From Streptomyces olindensis (GTDB lineage Bacteria; Actinomycetota; Actinomycetes; Streptomycetales; Streptomycetaceae), in contig JJOH01000001.1 in the NCBI GenBank assembly GCA_000696115.1, forward strand, positions 307,410 through 371,409: DNA of 64,000 nucleotides, read 5' to 3'. Positions 9,477-18,769 of this stretch are shown piece by piece; positions within the stretch are counted from its first letter, which is position 1; each line of letters starts with the position of its first letter. The notes under the pieces are model-generated. The model made no database searches and was not told the origin of the DNA. It worked only from the letters and a program-made list of their open reading frames with translations. The translations under genes and the position numbers were made by a program.

Positions 9477-10096
9477 GGGTCCTCGCCCCGGTCGAGTGCC
9501 TTCCACAGGTCCTCGGGCCGGTCGGGGTCGACGGCGGGGGCCTTGCGGCGGGGCTGGGGCGCGCCGCCGCGCTCGTAGCGGCCGGACATCGCGGGCCACA
9601 GCCGGCCGTAGCGCAGGGCGAGCAGCCCGGCCAGCAGGAGCAGCGCGCCGCCGACGGCCGCGACGTACGGCCAGGCGGTGTGGCTGAGTGCGGCCACCGA
9701 GGCGGAGGTGTCGCCGGACGCCTGGGCGGCCTTCTCGTCGAGGGCGGAGCTGTCGGAGGCGCCGAGCAGGGCGGCGGCGACGGTGCCCGCGCCGGAGAGC
9801 GCCAGCAGCGCGGCCACGACGACCCGGCCGGCGCGGCGGACGGCGAAGACGGCGACGAGCGCGGCGAGGCCCACTATGGCGAGCGCCGCGGGGACGCCCG
9901 TGACGTCGCTGCCGTTGGCGGTCAGCGGGAAGGCGCCGCCGGCCACCGTCGCGGTGCCCTCCGACCACTGCTGCCGGGTGGCGAGGAGCGCCACGGCCGC
10001 GCCGAGCGCGCCGCACAGCAGCGCGGCGGCGAGGCTCAGGCGGCCGGCCCGGGCGGATCCGGCGGCTTGGGAACGGGGGTGAGGTACAGCAGTCAC
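9464..10096 (-). CDS. TIGR02234 family Trp-region conserved membrane protein
   Basis: A 210-residue protein with four hydrophobic segments (roughly residues 21-38, 61-80, 86-107 and 146-165) and a basic cytoplasmic tail. It matches the 'trp region conserved hypothetical membrane protein' family found next to tryptophan genes in actinobacteria. A conserved feature is LLATRQQWSEGTA after the first membrane segment. The function is unknown. The GTG at 10096 is chosen because GTGGGG precedes it; an in-frame GTG at 10105 is possible. It starts 50 nt after trpE, so probably shares its transcript. Its stop lies inside a tandem repeat. Confidence 0.85.
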   Translation of the reverse strand: MTAVPHPRSQAAGSARAGRLSLAAALLCGALGAAVALLATRQQWSEGTATVAGGAFPLTANGSDVTGVPAALAIVGLAALVAVFAVRRAGRVVVAALLALSGAGTVAAALLGASDSSALDEKAAQASGDTSASVAALSHTAWPYVAAVGGALLLLAGLLALRYGRLWPAMSGRYERGGAPQPRRKAPAVDPDRPEDLWKALDRGEDPTGA

Positions 10097-10146
10097 GCAC
10101 CCCACTATCGCCTGAACCCCGGGCGAACCGTCACCCGGGGGTCATC

Positions 10147-11628
10147 TCAGGCCTTTCCCAGCCGGTTCGCCGTGTGCACGGCGCGCAGGACGGCGGCCGC
10201 CTTGTTGCGGCACTCGGTGTCCTCGGCGACCGGGTCGGAGTCGGCGACGATGCCCGCCCCGGCCTGCACGTACGCGGTGCCGTCGCGGAGGAGGGCGGTG
10301 CGGATGGCGATGGCCGTGTCGGAGTCGCCGGCGAAGTCGAGGTAGCCGACGCAGCCGCCGTACAGGCCGCGCCGGGACGGCTCCAGCTCGTCGATGATCT
10401 GCATGGCGCGGGGCTTGGGGGCGCCGGAGAGGGTGCCGGCCGGGAAGCAGGCGGTGAGGACGTCGAAGGCCGTGCGCCCGGCGGCCACGCGGCCGGTCAC
10501 CGTCGAGACGATGTGCATCACGTGCGAGTACCGCTCGATGGACATGAAGTCGACGACCTCGACGGAGCCGGGTTCGCAGACCCGCCCCAGGTCGTTGCGC
10601 CCCAGGTCGACGAGCATGAGGTGCTCGGCGCGTTCCTTGGGGTCGGCGAGCAGCTCGTCGGCGAGGGCCTGGTCCTCCTGCGGGGTGGCGCCGCGCCAGC
10701 GCGTGCCGGCGATGGGGTGGACCATGGCCCTGCCGTCCTCGACCTTGACGAGCGCCTCCGGGGAGGAGCCGACGACGTCGAACCCGTCGAAGCGGAACAG
10801 GTACATGTACGGCGACGGGTTGGTGGCCCGCAGCACCCGGTAGACGTCCAGCGCGCTCGCCGTGCACGGCGTCTCGAAGCGCTGGGAGGGGACCACCTGG
10901 AAGGCCTCCCCGGCCCGGATGCGCTCCTTGATGTCCTCGACGGCCTCCTGGAAGTCGGGGCCGCCCCACAGCGCCGTGTACTCGGGCAGCTCGGAGGGCG
11001 GGAGGACGGCCGGGGGCTGGGCGACCGGGCGGGAGAGGTCGGCCTGCATGGCGTCGAGCCGGGCGACGGCGTCGGCGTGGGCCTCGTCGACGCCGGTCTC
11101 CAGGTCGTTGTGGTTGATCGCGTTGGCGATCAGCAGGACCGAGCCCTCCCAGTGGTCCATGACGGCGAGGTCGCTGGTGAGGAGCATGGTGAGCTCGGGC
11201 AGCTTCAGGTCGTCGCGCTCGCCGGGGCCGATCTTCTCCAGGCGGCGGACGATGTCGTAGCCGAGGTAGCCGACCATGCCGCCGGTGAAGGGCGGCATGC
11301 CCTCCTGGTGGGGGGTGTGCAGCGCCTCGATGGTGGCCCGCAGGGCGGCGAGGGGGTCGCCCTCGGTGGGGACGCCGACCGGCGGGGTGCCGAGCCAGTG
11401 GGCCTGCCCGTCGCGCGCGGTGAGCGTGGCCGCGCTGCGGACTCCCACGAACGAGTACCGGGACCACGAGCGGCCGTTCTCCGCGGACTCCAGCAGGAAC
11501 GTGCCGGGGCGCTCGGCGGCGAGCTTGCGGTAGAGCGCCACCGGCGTGTCGCCGTCGGCGAGGAGCTTGCGGGTGACCGGGATGACCCGCCGGTCGGTGG
11601 CGAGCTTGCGGAACGTCTCGAGGTCCAT
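10147..11628 (-). CDS. trpE: Anthranilate synthase component I
   Basis: A 493-residue chorismate-utilising enzyme that makes anthranilate with ammonia from a TrpG partner not encoded here. The N-terminal feedback site LLES (in [21 protein letters not shown]) points to tryptophan inhibition and favours TrpE over PabB. The catalytic domain shows [35 protein letters not shown] sequence, then [27 protein letters not shown] and [22 protein letters not shown]. It begins 11 nt after hisI, and a ribosome-binding AAGG overlaps the hisI stop, so the two are coupled. trpG and trpD are not in the window. Confidence 0.96.
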   Translation of the reverse strand: MDLETFRKLATDRRVIPVTRKLLADGDTPVALYRKLAAERPGTFLLESAENGRSWSRYSFVGVRSAATLTARDGQAHWLGTPPVGVPTEGDPLAALRATIEALHTPHQEGMPPFTGGMVGYLGYDIVRRLEKIGPGERDDLKLPELTMLLTSDLAVMDHWEGSVLLIANAINHNDLETGVDEAHADAVARLDAMQADLSRPVAQPPAVLPPSELPEYTALWGGPDFQEAVEDIKERIRAGEAFQVVPSQRFETPCTASALDVYRVLRATNPSPYMYLFRFDGFDVVGSSPEALVKVEDGRAMVHPIAGTRWRGATPQEDQALADELLADPKERAEHLMLVDLGRNDLGRVCEPGSVEVVDFMSIERYSHVMHIVSTVTGRVAAGRTAFDVLTACFPAGTLSGAPKPRAMQIIDELEPSRRGLYGGCVGYLDFAGDSDTAIAIRTALLRDGTAYVQAGAGIVADSDPVAEDTECRNKAAAVLRAVHTANRLGKA

Positions 11629-11639
11629 GGCGGCTGACC

Positions 11640-12038
11640 TTACTGATCCGGGGCGGAGACGTCGGAGCCGCCGTCGTCCTTGAGGAGGACGTCCTCGTCG
11701 AAGCAGGTGCGGGCGCCGGTGTGGCAGGCGGCGCCGACCTGGTCGACCTTGACGAGCACCGTGTCGGCGTCGCAGTCCAGGGCGACGGACTTCACCCACT
11801 GGAAGTGGCCGGAGGTGTCGCCCTTGACCCAGTACTCCTGGCGGCTGCGCGACCAGTACGTGCACCGGCCGGTGGTGAGGGTGCGGTGCAGGGCCTCGTC
11901 GTCCATCCAGCCGAGCATGAGCACCTCTCCGGTGTCGTACTGCTGGGCGATGGCGGGCAGGAGGCCGTCGGCGCTGCGCTTGAGGCGGGCGGCGATCTCC
12001 GGGTCGAGGCGGCTGGGCCGGGCGGGCGTGCTGGTCAT
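11640..12038 (-). CDS. hisI: Phosphoribosyl-AMP cyclohydrolase
   Basis: A 132-residue monofunctional enzyme that opens the purine ring of PRAMP in histidine synthesis. Family sequence includes [43 protein letters not shown] and the zinc/magnesium site [26 protein letters not shown]. No HisE domain is fused. The ATG at 12038 follows a CACAAT box by 7 nt, so it may be leaderless. It is split from the main his operon by the gene at 12159-12794 on the opposite strand, and instead leads into trpE. Confidence 0.95.
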   Translation of the reverse strand: MTSTPARPSRLDPEIAARLKRSADGLLPAIAQQYDTGEVLMLGWMDDEALHRTLTTGRCTYWSRSRQEYWVKGDTSGHFQWVKSVALDCDADTVLVKVDQVGAACHTGARTCFDEDVLLKDDGGSDVSAPDQ

Positions 12039-12146
12039 GCCGACCATTGTGCCGCGCGCCACGGACAGCGCAGGTGCCGTGTCCACTGGGCGGACCGGCG
12101 CGGACCGGGAACGGCAGGTCCGCTGGGCGGACCGGGGGGCCGGTCG

Positions 12147-12158
12147 TAGGCTGACTCC
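12147..12158 (+). promoter_or_regulatory. Putative -10 box for a leaderless transcript
   Basis: TAGGCT at 12147-12152 lies 6 nt before the ATG at 12159, with no Shine-Dalgarno between. In Streptomyces a TAnnnT box this close places the transcription start at or next to the start codon. No convincing -35 is visible. Confidence 0.5.
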
Positions 12159-12794
12159 ATGTCGACCCATGCCAAGCGTGAACGACTTCTCCTCGCCGAC
12201 CTGTTGGAGACCGCGGGCCCGGACGCGCCCACCCTGTGCGAGGGCTGGACGACCCGGGACCTCGCCGCCCACGTGGTGGTGCGCGAGCGCCGCCCCGACG
12301 CCGCCGGCGGAATACTGATCAAGCAGCTCGCGCCGCGCCTGGACCGGGTGATGGCGGAGTACACGGACAAGCCGTACGAGGAGCTGATCCAGCTGATCCG
12401 TACGGGCCCGCCGCGTTTCTCACCCTTCTCGCTCAAGCCGGTCGACGAGATGTCGAACATCATCGAGTTCTACGTCCACACGGAGGACGTCCGGCGCGCC
12501 CAGCCCGACTGGTCTCCGCGCGAGCTCGACCCGGTCTTCCAGGACGCCCTGTGGTCCCGCCTGGAGCGGACCGCCCGTCTGATGGGCCGCGGCGTCCCGA
12601 CGGGCCTGGTGCTGCGCCGCCCCGACGGCCAGACGGCGGTCGCCCAGCGCGGCACACCGGTGGTCACGGTCACCGGCGAGCCGTCGGAGCTGGTCCTGTT
12701 CTCCTACGGCCGCCAGAGCGCCGCCAAGGTCGACCTGGACGGCGACGAGAACGCGATCGCGAAGCTGCACGAGACGAAGCAGCTCGGGATCTGA
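12159..12794 (+). CDS. TIGR03085 family (DinB/maleylpyruvate isomerase-like) protein
   Basis: A 211-residue protein of an actinobacterial family related to the DinB / mycothiol-dependent maleylpyruvate isomerase fold. The four-helix N-terminal part has [37 protein letters not shown], with the metal-site His in DLAAHVV and a second His in [16 protein letters not shown]. The C-terminal part resembles the sterol-carrier-like domain that follows in this group. The reaction is unknown; relatives use mycothiol. It lies alone between hisI and hisF on the opposite strand. Its 3' end is partly duplicated (12787-12828). Confidence 0.83.
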   Translation: MSTHAKRERLLLADLLETAGPDAPTLCEGWTTRDLAAHVVVRERRPDAAGGILIKQLAPRLDRVMAEYTDKPYEELIQLIRTGPPRFSPFSLKPVDEMSNIIEFYVHTEDVRRAQPDWSPRELDPVFQDALWSRLERTARLMGRGVPTGLVLRRPDGQTAVAQRGTPVVTVTGEPSELVLFSYGRQSAAKVDLDGDENAIAKLHETKQLGI

Positions 12795-12828
12795 GGCGGA
12801 TACGCAGCGGCTCCGGATCTGAGGCGGA
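12787..12828. repeat. Direct repeat spanning a stop codon
   Basis: The 14-mer GGATCTGAGGCGGA occurs at 12787-12800, where it contains the gene's stop TGA, and again at 12815-12828 in the intergenic region. The period is 28 bp and similarity continues weakly beyond the 14-mer. Confidence 0.75.
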
Positions 12829-12836
12829 CATGAAGC

Positions 12837-12865
12837 AGCCCCGGCCGCGGCGGGCGGCCGGGGCT
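12837..12865. terminator. Bidirectional terminator hairpin between convergent genes
   Basis: A perfect 11-bp stem (AGCCCCGGCCG at 12837-12847 paired with 12855-12865) with a 7-nt loop lies between the TIGR03085-type gene (+) and hisF (-), so it can serve both. Confidence 0.75.
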
Positions 12866-12879
12866 CCACCGCGCGGGTG

Positions 12880-13635
12880 TCACCGCACGGGGTGGCCCGC
12901 CTGACGCAGGGTCTCCTTCACCTGGCCGATCCGCAGGTCCCCGAAGTGGAACACCGACGCGGCCAGCACCGCGTCCGCGCCCGCCTCGATGGCCGGCGGG
13001 AAGTCCGTCAGCCGGCCCGCGCCGCCCGAGGCGATGACGGGGACGGTGACGTGCTTGCGTACGGCCCGGATCATCTCCAGGTCGTAGCCGTCCTTGGTCC
13101 CGTCGGCGTCCATGGAGTTGAGCAGGATCTCGCCGGCGCCCAGTTCGGCGGCCCGGTGCGCCCACTCGACGGCGTCGATGCCGGTGCCGCGGCGGCCGCC
13201 GTGGGTGGTGACCTCGAAGGAGCCCGACTCGGTGCGGCGGGCGTCGACCGAGAGGACCAGGACCTGGCGGCCGAAGCGTTCCGCGATCTCGCGGATGAGG
13301 TCGGGGCGGGCGATGGCGGCGGTGTTGACGCCGACCTTGTCCGCGCCCGCCCGCAGCAGCTTGTCGACGTCCTCGGCGGTGCGGACGCCGCCACCGACCG
13401 TGAGCGGGATGAACACCTGCTCGGCCGTGCGGCGCACCACGTCGTACGTCGTCTCGCGGTTGCCCGACGAGGCGGTGATGTCCAGGAACGTCAGCTCGTC
13501 GGCGCCCTCGGTGTCGTACACCTTGGCCATCTCGACGGGGTCGCCCGCGTCGCGGAGGTTCTGGAAGTTGACGCCCTTGACGACCCGGCCGTTGTCCACG
13601 TCCAGGCAGGGGATGACTCGGACCGCCAGGGTCAT
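12880..13635 (-). CDS. hisF: Imidazole glycerol phosphate synthase cyclase subunit
   Basis: A 251-residue TIM barrel that uses ammonia from HisH to make IGP and AICAR. The two catalytic aspartates are in [14 protein letters not shown] (near residue 11) and VLSVDARR (near 130). [25 protein letters not shown] and [12 protein letters not shown] follow as expected. Its ATG shares one base with the RidA stop (TGATG at 13633-13637). It is the last gene of the his operon and faces a terminator. HisH is two genes upstream. Confidence 0.97.
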   Translation of the reverse strand: MTLAVRVIPCLDVDNGRVVKGVNFQNLRDAGDPVEMAKVYDTEGADELTFLDITASSGNRETTYDVVRRTAEQVFIPLTVGGGVRTAEDVDKLLRAGADKVGVNTAAIARPDLIREIAERFGRQVLVLSVDARRTESGSFEVTTHGGRRGTGIDAVEWAHRAAELGAGEILLNSMDADGTKDGYDLEMIRAVRKHVTVPVIASGGAGRLTDFPPAIEAGADAVLAASVFHFGDLRIGQVKETLRQAGHPVR

Positions 13636-14036
13636 CAGGTCACGGCTCCTCTGAATGCTTCGATTTCCACGGACACCAGCACGCGGGGGTCGACGAACCC
13701 CTCCACGACCAGGAAGGTCGCGACCGGGCGCACGGCGTCGAACAGTTCCTTGTGGGCGCGGCCCACCTCGTCGAGATCCCGCGAGTGCGCCAGGTACACG
13801 CGCGTGCGGATCACCGACCCGGCGCCGAGCCCGAACTCGGCGATCGCGTCGAGCGCGCTGGTGAAGGCCACCTTCGCCTGCTCGTACGGGTCGCCCTCCC
13901 CGTACAGCACGTCGCCCTTGAAGGACGTGGTGCCCGCCACCAGCACGTGGTCGCCCGCCGCGACGGCACGTGCAAAACCGAAGGACTCTTCCCAAGGACT
14001 TCCGCTCTGCACCCGCCGCACGGCTTCGGACGTCAT
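13635..14036 (-). CDS. RidA (YjgF/YER057c) family enamine/imine deaminase
   Basis: A 133-residue RidA-fold protein. Members hydrolyse reactive enamine/imine intermediates made by PLP enzymes, or act in pathway-specific deamination. Family features are [26 protein letters not shown], the [17 protein letters not shown] helix, and R in [10 protein letters not shown], the usual carboxylate-binding Arg. The C-terminal VSVEIEAF closes the domain. It sits inside the his operon, with a 4-nt overlap with priA (ATGA, 14033-14036) and a 1-nt overlap with hisF. A role in protecting or supporting the pathway is inferred only from this placement. Confidence 0.88.
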   Translation of the reverse strand: MTSEAVRRVQSGSPWEESFGFARAVAAGDHVLVAGTTSFKGDVLYGEGDPYEQAKVAFTSALDAIAEFGLGAGSVIRTRVYLAHSRDLDEVGRAHKELFDAVRPVATFLVVEGFVDPRVLVSVEIEAFRGAVT

Positions 14037-14758
14037 GACGACACTGCCTCCAGGGCCTCTTCAAGAGTGAACGCCTTCGCGTACAGCGCCTTCCCTACGA
14101 TCGCGCCCTCGACACCGAGGGGCACGAGGCCGGCGAGGGCCCGGAGGTCGTCCAGCGAGGAGACGCCGCCGGAGGCCACGACGGGGCGGTCGGTGGCCGC
14201 GCAGACGTTCTTCAGCAGCTCCAGGTTCGGGCCCTGGAGCGTGCCGTCCTTGGCGATGTCGGTGACGACGTAGCGGGCGCAGCCCTCCTTGTTCAGGCGC
14301 TCCAGCGTCTCGTAGAGGTCGCCGCCGTCGCGGGTCCAGCCGCGGCCGCGCAGGGTGGTGCCCCGCACGTCCAGGCCGACGGCGATCTTGTCGCCGTGCT
14401 CGGCGATGACCTTGGCGACCCACTCGGGGGTCTCCAGGGCGGCCGTGCCGAGGTTGACGCGGGTGCAGCCGGTGGCGAGGGCGGCGGCGAGGGTGTCGTC
14501 GTCGCGGATGCCGCCGGACAGCTCGACCTTGATGTCCATCGCCTGGGCGACCTCGGCGATCAGCTCGCGGTTGTTCCCGGTGCCGAACGCGGCGTCCAGG
14601 TCGACCAGGTGCAGCCACTCGGCGCCGGAGCGCTGCCAGGCGAGGGCGGCCTCCAGGGGGGAGCCGTAGGAGGTCTCCGTGCCGGACTCGCCGTGCACCA
14701 GGCGGACGGCCTGGCCGTCGCGGACGTCGACGGCGGGGAGGAGTTCGAGCTTGCTCAC
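14033..14758 (-). CDS. priA: Bifunctional HisA/TrpF phosphoribosyl isomerase PriA
   Basis: A 241-residue (beta/alpha)8 isomerase. In Streptomyces and mycobacteria this protein performs both the HisA (ProFAR) and TrpF (PRA) isomerisations, because a separate trpF is missing. Key elements are [18 protein letters not shown] (catalytic Asp near residue 11), [37 protein letters not shown] (the Arg-rich loop used to switch substrates) and [19 protein letters not shown] (second catalytic Asp). The GTG start overlaps the hisH stop (GTGA, 14755-14758). The presence of trpC, trpA, trpB and trpE but no trpF nearby agrees with the dual role. Confidence 0.93.
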   Translation of the reverse strand: MSKLELLPAVDVRDGQAVRLVHGESGTETSYGSPLEAALAWQRSGAEWLHLVDLDAAFGTGNNRELIAEVAQAMDIKVELSGGIRDDDTLAAALATGCTRVNLGTAALETPEWVAKVIAEHGDKIAVGLDVRGTTLRGRGWTRDGGDLYETLERLNKEGCARYVVTDIAKDGTLQGPNLELLKNVCAATDRPVVASGGVSSLDDLRALAGLVPLGVEGAIVGKALYAKAFTLEEALEAVSS

Positions 14759-15399
14759 AGTGTTCCGATCCAGTTGGTGAGGAGCTGGGCTCCGGCGTCG
14801 CCGGACTTCTCGGGGTGGAACTGCGTGGCCCACAGGGCGCCGTTCTCGACGGCCGCGACGAACGGCTTGCCGTGGGTGGACCAGGTGACCTTGGGGGCCT
14901 CGATCGCCGGGTTGCGGGTCTCCAGCGACCAGTCGTGGACGGCGTAGGAGTGCACGAAGTAGAAGCGCGCGTCGGCGTCCAGGCCGGCGAAGAGCCGTGA
15001 GCCGGGTGCCGCGTCCACGGTGTTCCAGCCCATGTGGGGCACGATCTCGGCCTGGAGCGGCTCGACGGAGCCGGGCCACTCGTCGAGGCCCTCGCTCTCC
15101 ACGCCGTGCTCGATGCCGCGTGCGAAGAGGATCTGCATGCCGACGCAGATGCCCATGACCGGGCGGCCGCCGGAGAGCCGGCGGTCCACGATCCAGTCGC
15201 CGCGTGCCTCGCGCAGGCCCGTCATGCAGGAGGCGAAGGCGCCGACGCCGGGCACGAGCAGCCCGTCGGCGTTCATGGCCTTGTCGTAGTCACGGGTTAT
15301 CTCGACGTCGGCTCCCGCGCGGGCGAGGGCACGCTCGGCGGAGCGGACGTTGCCGAAGCCGTAGTCGAAGACGACGACGCTCTTGCGGGGGGCGCTCAA
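14755..15399 (-). CDS. hisH: Imidazole glycerol phosphate synthase glutaminase subunit
   Basis: A 214-residue class I glutamine amidotransferase that feeds ammonia to HisF. The nucleophile lies in [10 protein letters not shown] and the His/Glu partners in [18 protein letters not shown] at the N-terminus is the normal HisH opening. I prefer the TTG at 15399: GGAGG lies 7 nt upstream of it, and its TTGA overlaps the previous stop like the other junctions in this operon. A GTG two codons earlier (15405) is only 1 nt from the GGAGG. Confidence 0.95.
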   Translation of the reverse strand: MSAPRKSVVVFDYGFGNVRSAERALARAGADVEITRDYDKAMNADGLLVPGVGAFASCMTGLREARGDWIVDRRLSGGRPVMGICVGMQILFARGIEHGVESEGLDEWPGSVEPLQAEIVPHMGWNTVDAAPGSRLFAGLDADARFYFVHSYAVHDWSLETRNPAIEAPKVTWSTHGKPFVAAVENGALWATQFHPEKSGDAGAQLLTNWIGTL

Positions 15400-15560
15400 T
15401 TCCACACCTCCAGCCTCAGGACACCGGCCGCCAGGCACATCGCGGCGCCGATGGACAGCAGGACGATCAGGCCCTTGGGCATCTTCTGCTTGACGAAGGA
15501 GTAGATCCCGCCGACGAGGAACAGGCCGACGACGATCAGCAGGGTCGAGATGCCGTTCAC
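15396..15560 (-). CDS. 54-aa two-TM membrane protein inside the his operon
   Basis: A 54-residue protein starting at GTG 15560. It has two hydrophobic segments (about residues 5-20 and 28-45) separated by FVKQKMPKG, so it is a small hairpin membrane protein. The GTG overlaps the hisB stop and its TGA overlaps the hisH start, the coupling used through the operon, which argues strongly that it is translated. I do not recognise the family. Nothing in its sequence suggests a catalytic role in histidine synthesis. Confidence 0.8.
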   Translation of the reverse strand: MNGISTLLIVVGLFLVGGIYSFVKQKMPKGLIVLLSIGAAMCLAAGVLRLEVWN

Positions 15561-16150
15561 AGGGCGCCCTTCGTGGAGGGCAGGATGCCGGCCGCGCGCG
15601 GGTCGCGCTCGGAGGCGTAGCGCAGGGCGCGGGCGAGCGCCTTGAACTGGCACTCCACGATGTGGTGCGCGTTGCGCCCGTAGGGCACGTGCACGTGCAG
15701 CGCGATCTGGGCCTGGGCCACGAAGGACTCCAGGATGTGCCGGGTCATGGTGGTGTCGTACTCGCCGATCATCGGCGCCATGTTCTCGGGCTCGGTGTGC
15801 ACGAGGTAGGGGCGGCCCGACAGGTCGACGGTGACCTGGGCGAGGGACTCGTCCAGCGGGACCGTGCAGTTGCCGAAGCGGTAGATGCCGACCTTGTCGC
15901 CGAGGGCCTGCTTGAAGGCGGCGCCCAGCGCGAGGGCGGTGTCCTCGATGGTGTGGTGCGAGTCGATGTGCAGGTCGCCCTCGGTCTTCACCGTGAGGTC
16001 GAACAGACCGTGGCGGCCGAGCTGGTCGAGCATGTGGTCGTAGAAGCCGACGCCCGTCGACACGTCGACCTTGCCGGACCCGTCGAGGTCGATCTCGACG
16101 AGCACCGACGTCTCCTTGGTGACTCGCTCCACGCGTCCCACGCGGCTCAT
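15557..16150 (-). CDS. hisB: Imidazoleglycerol-phosphate dehydratase
   Basis: A 197-residue IGPD, the monofunctional actinobacterial form without a phosphatase domain. It dehydrates IGP to imidazole acetol phosphate with a bound Mn2+ cluster. The metal-binding histidines sit in [35 protein letters not shown] and [20 protein letters not shown]. The ATG lies in an ATGA overlap with the hisC stop (16147-16150). Histidinol-phosphate phosphatase is not encoded here. Confidence 0.97.
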   Translation of the reverse strand: MSRVGRVERVTKETSVLVEIDLDGSGKVDVSTGVGFYDHMLDQLGRHGLFDLTVKTEGDLHIDSHHTIEDTALALGAAFKQALGDKVGIYRFGNCTVPLDESLAQVTVDLSGRPYLVHTEPENMAPMIGEYDTTMTRHILESFVAQAQIALHVHVPYGRNAHHIVECQFKALARALRYASERDPRAAGILPSTKGAL

Positions 16151-17268
16151 GTGCTCTGCTCCTTCTTCAGTTCACGGACCGCGTCGAGGAACGCGTCGTT
16201 CTCTTCGGGGGTTCCGGCCGACACGCGCAGCCACCCCGGAATGCCGTTGTCCCGGACCAGCACGCCCCGGTCGAGGATCTTCTGCCAGGCCGCGTGCGCG
16301 CCGCCCTCGCCGTCGAATCGCCCGAACTGCACGAAGTTGGCGTCGGACTCGACGACCTCGTAGCCGGTCGCGCGCAGTTCGGTGACCAGGCGGTCCCGCT
16401 CGGCCTTGAGCTGCTCGACGTAGCCGAGCAGGGTGTCGGTGTGCTCCAGGGCGGCCAGGGCAGTCGCCTGGGTGACGGCCGACAGGTGGTAGGGCAGCCG
16501 GACCAGCTGGACGGCGTCGACGACGGCCGGGTGCGCGGCGAGGTAGCCGAGGCGCAGGCCCGCCGCGCCGAACGCCTTCGACATCGTGCGGGAGATGACG
16601 AGGTGGGGGCGGCCCGCCAGCAGCGGCAGCAGCGAGTCGCCGTGGCTGAACTCGATGTACGCCTCGTCCGCCACGACCATCGAGGGCTTCGCCGCCTGAG
16701 CGGCCTCGTACAGCGCGAGGACCGTCTCGGGCGGGACCGCGTTGCCCGTGGGGTTGTTGGGGGTGGTGATGAAGACGACGTCCGGCTGGTTCTCGGCGAT
16801 GGCCTTCTCGGCGGCGGCGAGGTCGATCGTGAAGTCGTCGTTGCGGGGCCCGGAGATCCAGCCCGTGCCGGTGCCGCGCGCGATCAGGGCGTGCATCGAG
16901 TACGACGGCTCGAAGCCGATCGCGGTACGGCCCGGCCCGCCGAAGGTCTGCAGCAGCTGCTGGATGACCTCGTTGGAGCCGTTCGCCGCCCAGACGTTCG
17001 CGAGGCCGACCTGGTACCCGGAGGTCGTCGTCAGGTACTCGGCGAGCTTCGTGCGCAGCTCGACCGCGTCCCGGTCCGGGTAGCGGTTGAGGTTCCGGGC
17101 GGCCTCACGGACCCGCTCGGCGATGCGTTCGACCAGCGGCTCGGGCAGCGGGTAGGGGTTCTCGTTGGTGTTCAGCCGTACGGGGACGTCCAGCTGGGGC
17201 GCGCCGTAGGGGGACTTGCCGCGCAGCTCGTCCCGTACGGGGAGATCGTCGATGCGTACGTCGCTCAC
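16147..17268 (-). CDS. hisC: Histidinol-phosphate aminotransferase
   Basis: A 373-residue PLP aminotransferase of fold type [18 protein letters not shown] opens the conserved domain. [16 protein letters not shown] binds the cofactor phosphate, [11 protein letters not shown] and [11 protein letters not shown] contact the PLP ring, and the Schiff-base lysine lies in [34 protein letters not shown] supplies the C-terminal substrate Arg. The GTG start overlaps the hisD stop (17265-17268) and the stop overlaps hisB. Confidence 0.97.
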   Translation of the reverse strand: MSDVRIDDLPVRDELRGKSPYGAPQLDVPVRLNTNENPYPLPEPLVERIAERVREAARNLNRYPDRDAVELRTKLAEYLTTTSGYQVGLANVWAANGSNEVIQQLLQTFGGPGRTAIGFEPSYSMHALIARGTGTGWISGPRNDDFTIDLAAAEKAIAENQPDVVFITTPNNPTGNAVPPETVLALYEAAQAAKPSMVVADEAYIEFSHGDSLLPLLAGRPHLVISRTMSKAFGAAGLRLGYLAAHPAVVDAVQLVRLPYHLSAVTQATALAALEHTDTLLGYVEQLKAERDRLVTELRATGYEVVESDANFVQFGRFDGEGGAHAAWQKILDRGVLVRDNGIPGWLRVSAGTPEENDAFLDAVRELKKEQST

Positions 17269-18590
17269 TTGCCCTGCGGAACCTTCCAGTCGAACCTCGC
17301 CTTGATCGCCGCGCCGTGGGCCGGCAGGTCCTCCGCCTCGGCCAGCGTGACCACGTGGTGCGCGACCTCGGCCAGCGCGTCCTTCGTGTAGTCGACGATG
17401 TGGATGCCGCGCAGGAAGGACTGGACGGACAGGCCGGAGGAGTGGCAGGCGCAGCCGCCCGTGGGCAGGACGTGGTTGGAGCCGGCCGCGTAGTCGCCGA
17501 GGGAGACCGGGGCCCAGGGGCCGATGAAGATCGCGCCGGCGTTCTTCACCCGGTCGGCCAGTGCGGCGGCGTCGGCCGTCTGGATCTCCAGGTGCTCGGC
17601 GCCGTACGCGTCGACCACCTTCAGGCCCTCGTCCATGCCGTCGACCAGGACGATCGCGGACTGCTTGCCGGACAGGGCCGGGACGATCCGGTCGTCGACG
17701 TGCCTGGTGGCCGCGACCTGCGGCTCCAGTTCCTTCTCGACCGCGTCCGCGAGCTCCACGGAGTCCGTGACCAGCACGGCGGCGGCCAGCGGGTCGTGCT
17801 CCGCCTGGCTGATCAGGTCCGAGGCGACGTGCACCGGGTCGGCCGTGTCGTCGGCGAGGACCGCGATCTCGGTCGGGCCGGCCTCTGCGTCGATGCCGAT
17901 CTTTCCGGTGAAGTAGCGCTTGGCGGCGGCGACCCAGATGTTGCCGGGGCCGGTGACCATGTTCGCGGGCGGGCAGGACTCGGTGCCGTGGGCGAACATC
18001 GCGACGGCCGTGGCGCCGCCGGCCGCGTACACCTCGTCGACGCCGAGCAGGGCGCAGGCGGCGAGGATCGTCGGGTGCGGCAGGCCGCCGAAGTCGGCCT
18101 GGGCCGGGGAGGCGAGCGCGATGGACTCGACGCCGGCCTCCTGGGCGGGCACCACGTTCATGATCACGGAGGACGGGTACACGGACCGGCCGCCGGGCGC
18201 GTACAGCCCGACCCGCTCGACCGGCACCCACTTCTCGGTCACGGTGCCGCCGGGCACGACCTGGGTGGTGTGCGGGGAGCGGCGCTGCTCGCGGTGGACG
18301 ATCCGGGCGCGGCGGATGGACTCCTCCAGGGCCGCGCGCACGGCCGGGTCGAGCTCCTGGAGCGCGCGCGTGAGCGCGGCGGCCGGCACCCGCACCTGGT
18401 CGAGCCTGACCCCGTCGAACCGCTCGGCGTACTCGATCAGCGCCGCGTCGCCCCGATGATGCACGTCCTCGCAGATCGGACGCACCTTCTCCAGGGCGGC
18501 CTGAACGTCGAACTCGGCTCGGGGCAGCAGGTCACGCAGGGCGGGGCCCTCGGGAAGGGCGTCGCCGCGCAGATCGATTCGGGAGATCAC
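17265..18590 (-). CDS. hisD: Histidinol dehydrogenase
   Basis: A 441-residue Zn2+-dependent dehydrogenase that oxidises L-histidinol to histidine in two NAD+ steps. Conserved parts include [22 protein letters not shown], the NAD region [21 protein letters not shown], zinc-ligand segment [17 protein letters not shown] and [17 protein letters not shown]. It is first in the his operon; the start is GTG 18590 with GAG-type sequence upstream. The palindrome at 18631-18649 lies in the divergent promoter region shared with the gene at 18770. Confidence 0.97.
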   Translation of the reverse strand: MISRIDLRGDALPEGPALRDLLPRAEFDVQAALEKVRPICEDVHHRGDAALIEYAERFDGVRLDQVRVPAAALTRALQELDPAVRAALEESIRRARIVHREQRRSPHTTQVVPGGTVTEKWVPVERVGLYAPGGRSVYPSSVIMNVVPAQEAGVESIALASPAQADFGGLPHPTILAACALLGVDEVYAAGGATAVAMFAHGTESCPPANMVTGPGNIWVAAAKRYFTGKIGIDAEAGPTEIAVLADDTADPVHVASDLISQAEHDPLAAAVLVTDSVELADAVEKELEPQVAATRHVDDRIVPALSGKQSAIVLVDGMDEGLKVVDAYGAEHLEIQTADAAALADRVKNAGAIFIGPWAPVSLGDYAAGSNHVLPTGGCACHSSGLSVQSFLRGIHIVDYTKDALAEVAHHVVTLAEAEDLPAHGAAIKARFDWKVPQGK

Positions 18591-18630
18591 GTGCTCAATT
18601 CTCTCAGACCCGGGTGAGGCGCCGTCCGCG

Positions 18631-18649
18631 CGTATCAATGACTGATACG
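18631..18649. promoter_or_regulatory. Palindromic operator candidate between hisD and the divergent gene
   Basis: CGTATCA at 18631-18637 and its complement TGATACG at 18643-18649 are separated by 5 nt. The site is AT-rich against its surroundings and sits 41 nt upstream of hisD and about 120 nt upstream of the gene at 18770. The shape suits a dimeric regulator. No regulator gene is adjacent. Confidence 0.45.
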
Positions 18650-18769
18650 GCGCGTCGCGCGAAGCCGGAAGATCCCCTTCACGCACTGCTTTCGGGGCGT
18701 CACCCAGCGGGCATGAACAGTTGTACGAAGGGACGAACCGGCGAGTATCCGGGGAGGAAAGGAAGAGCT

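Noticed and set aside
12039..12158. Operator between hisI and the divergent gene
   Set aside because: Repeated GGGCGGACCGG/GCGGACCGG stretches are present but look like GC-rich similarity without symmetry.
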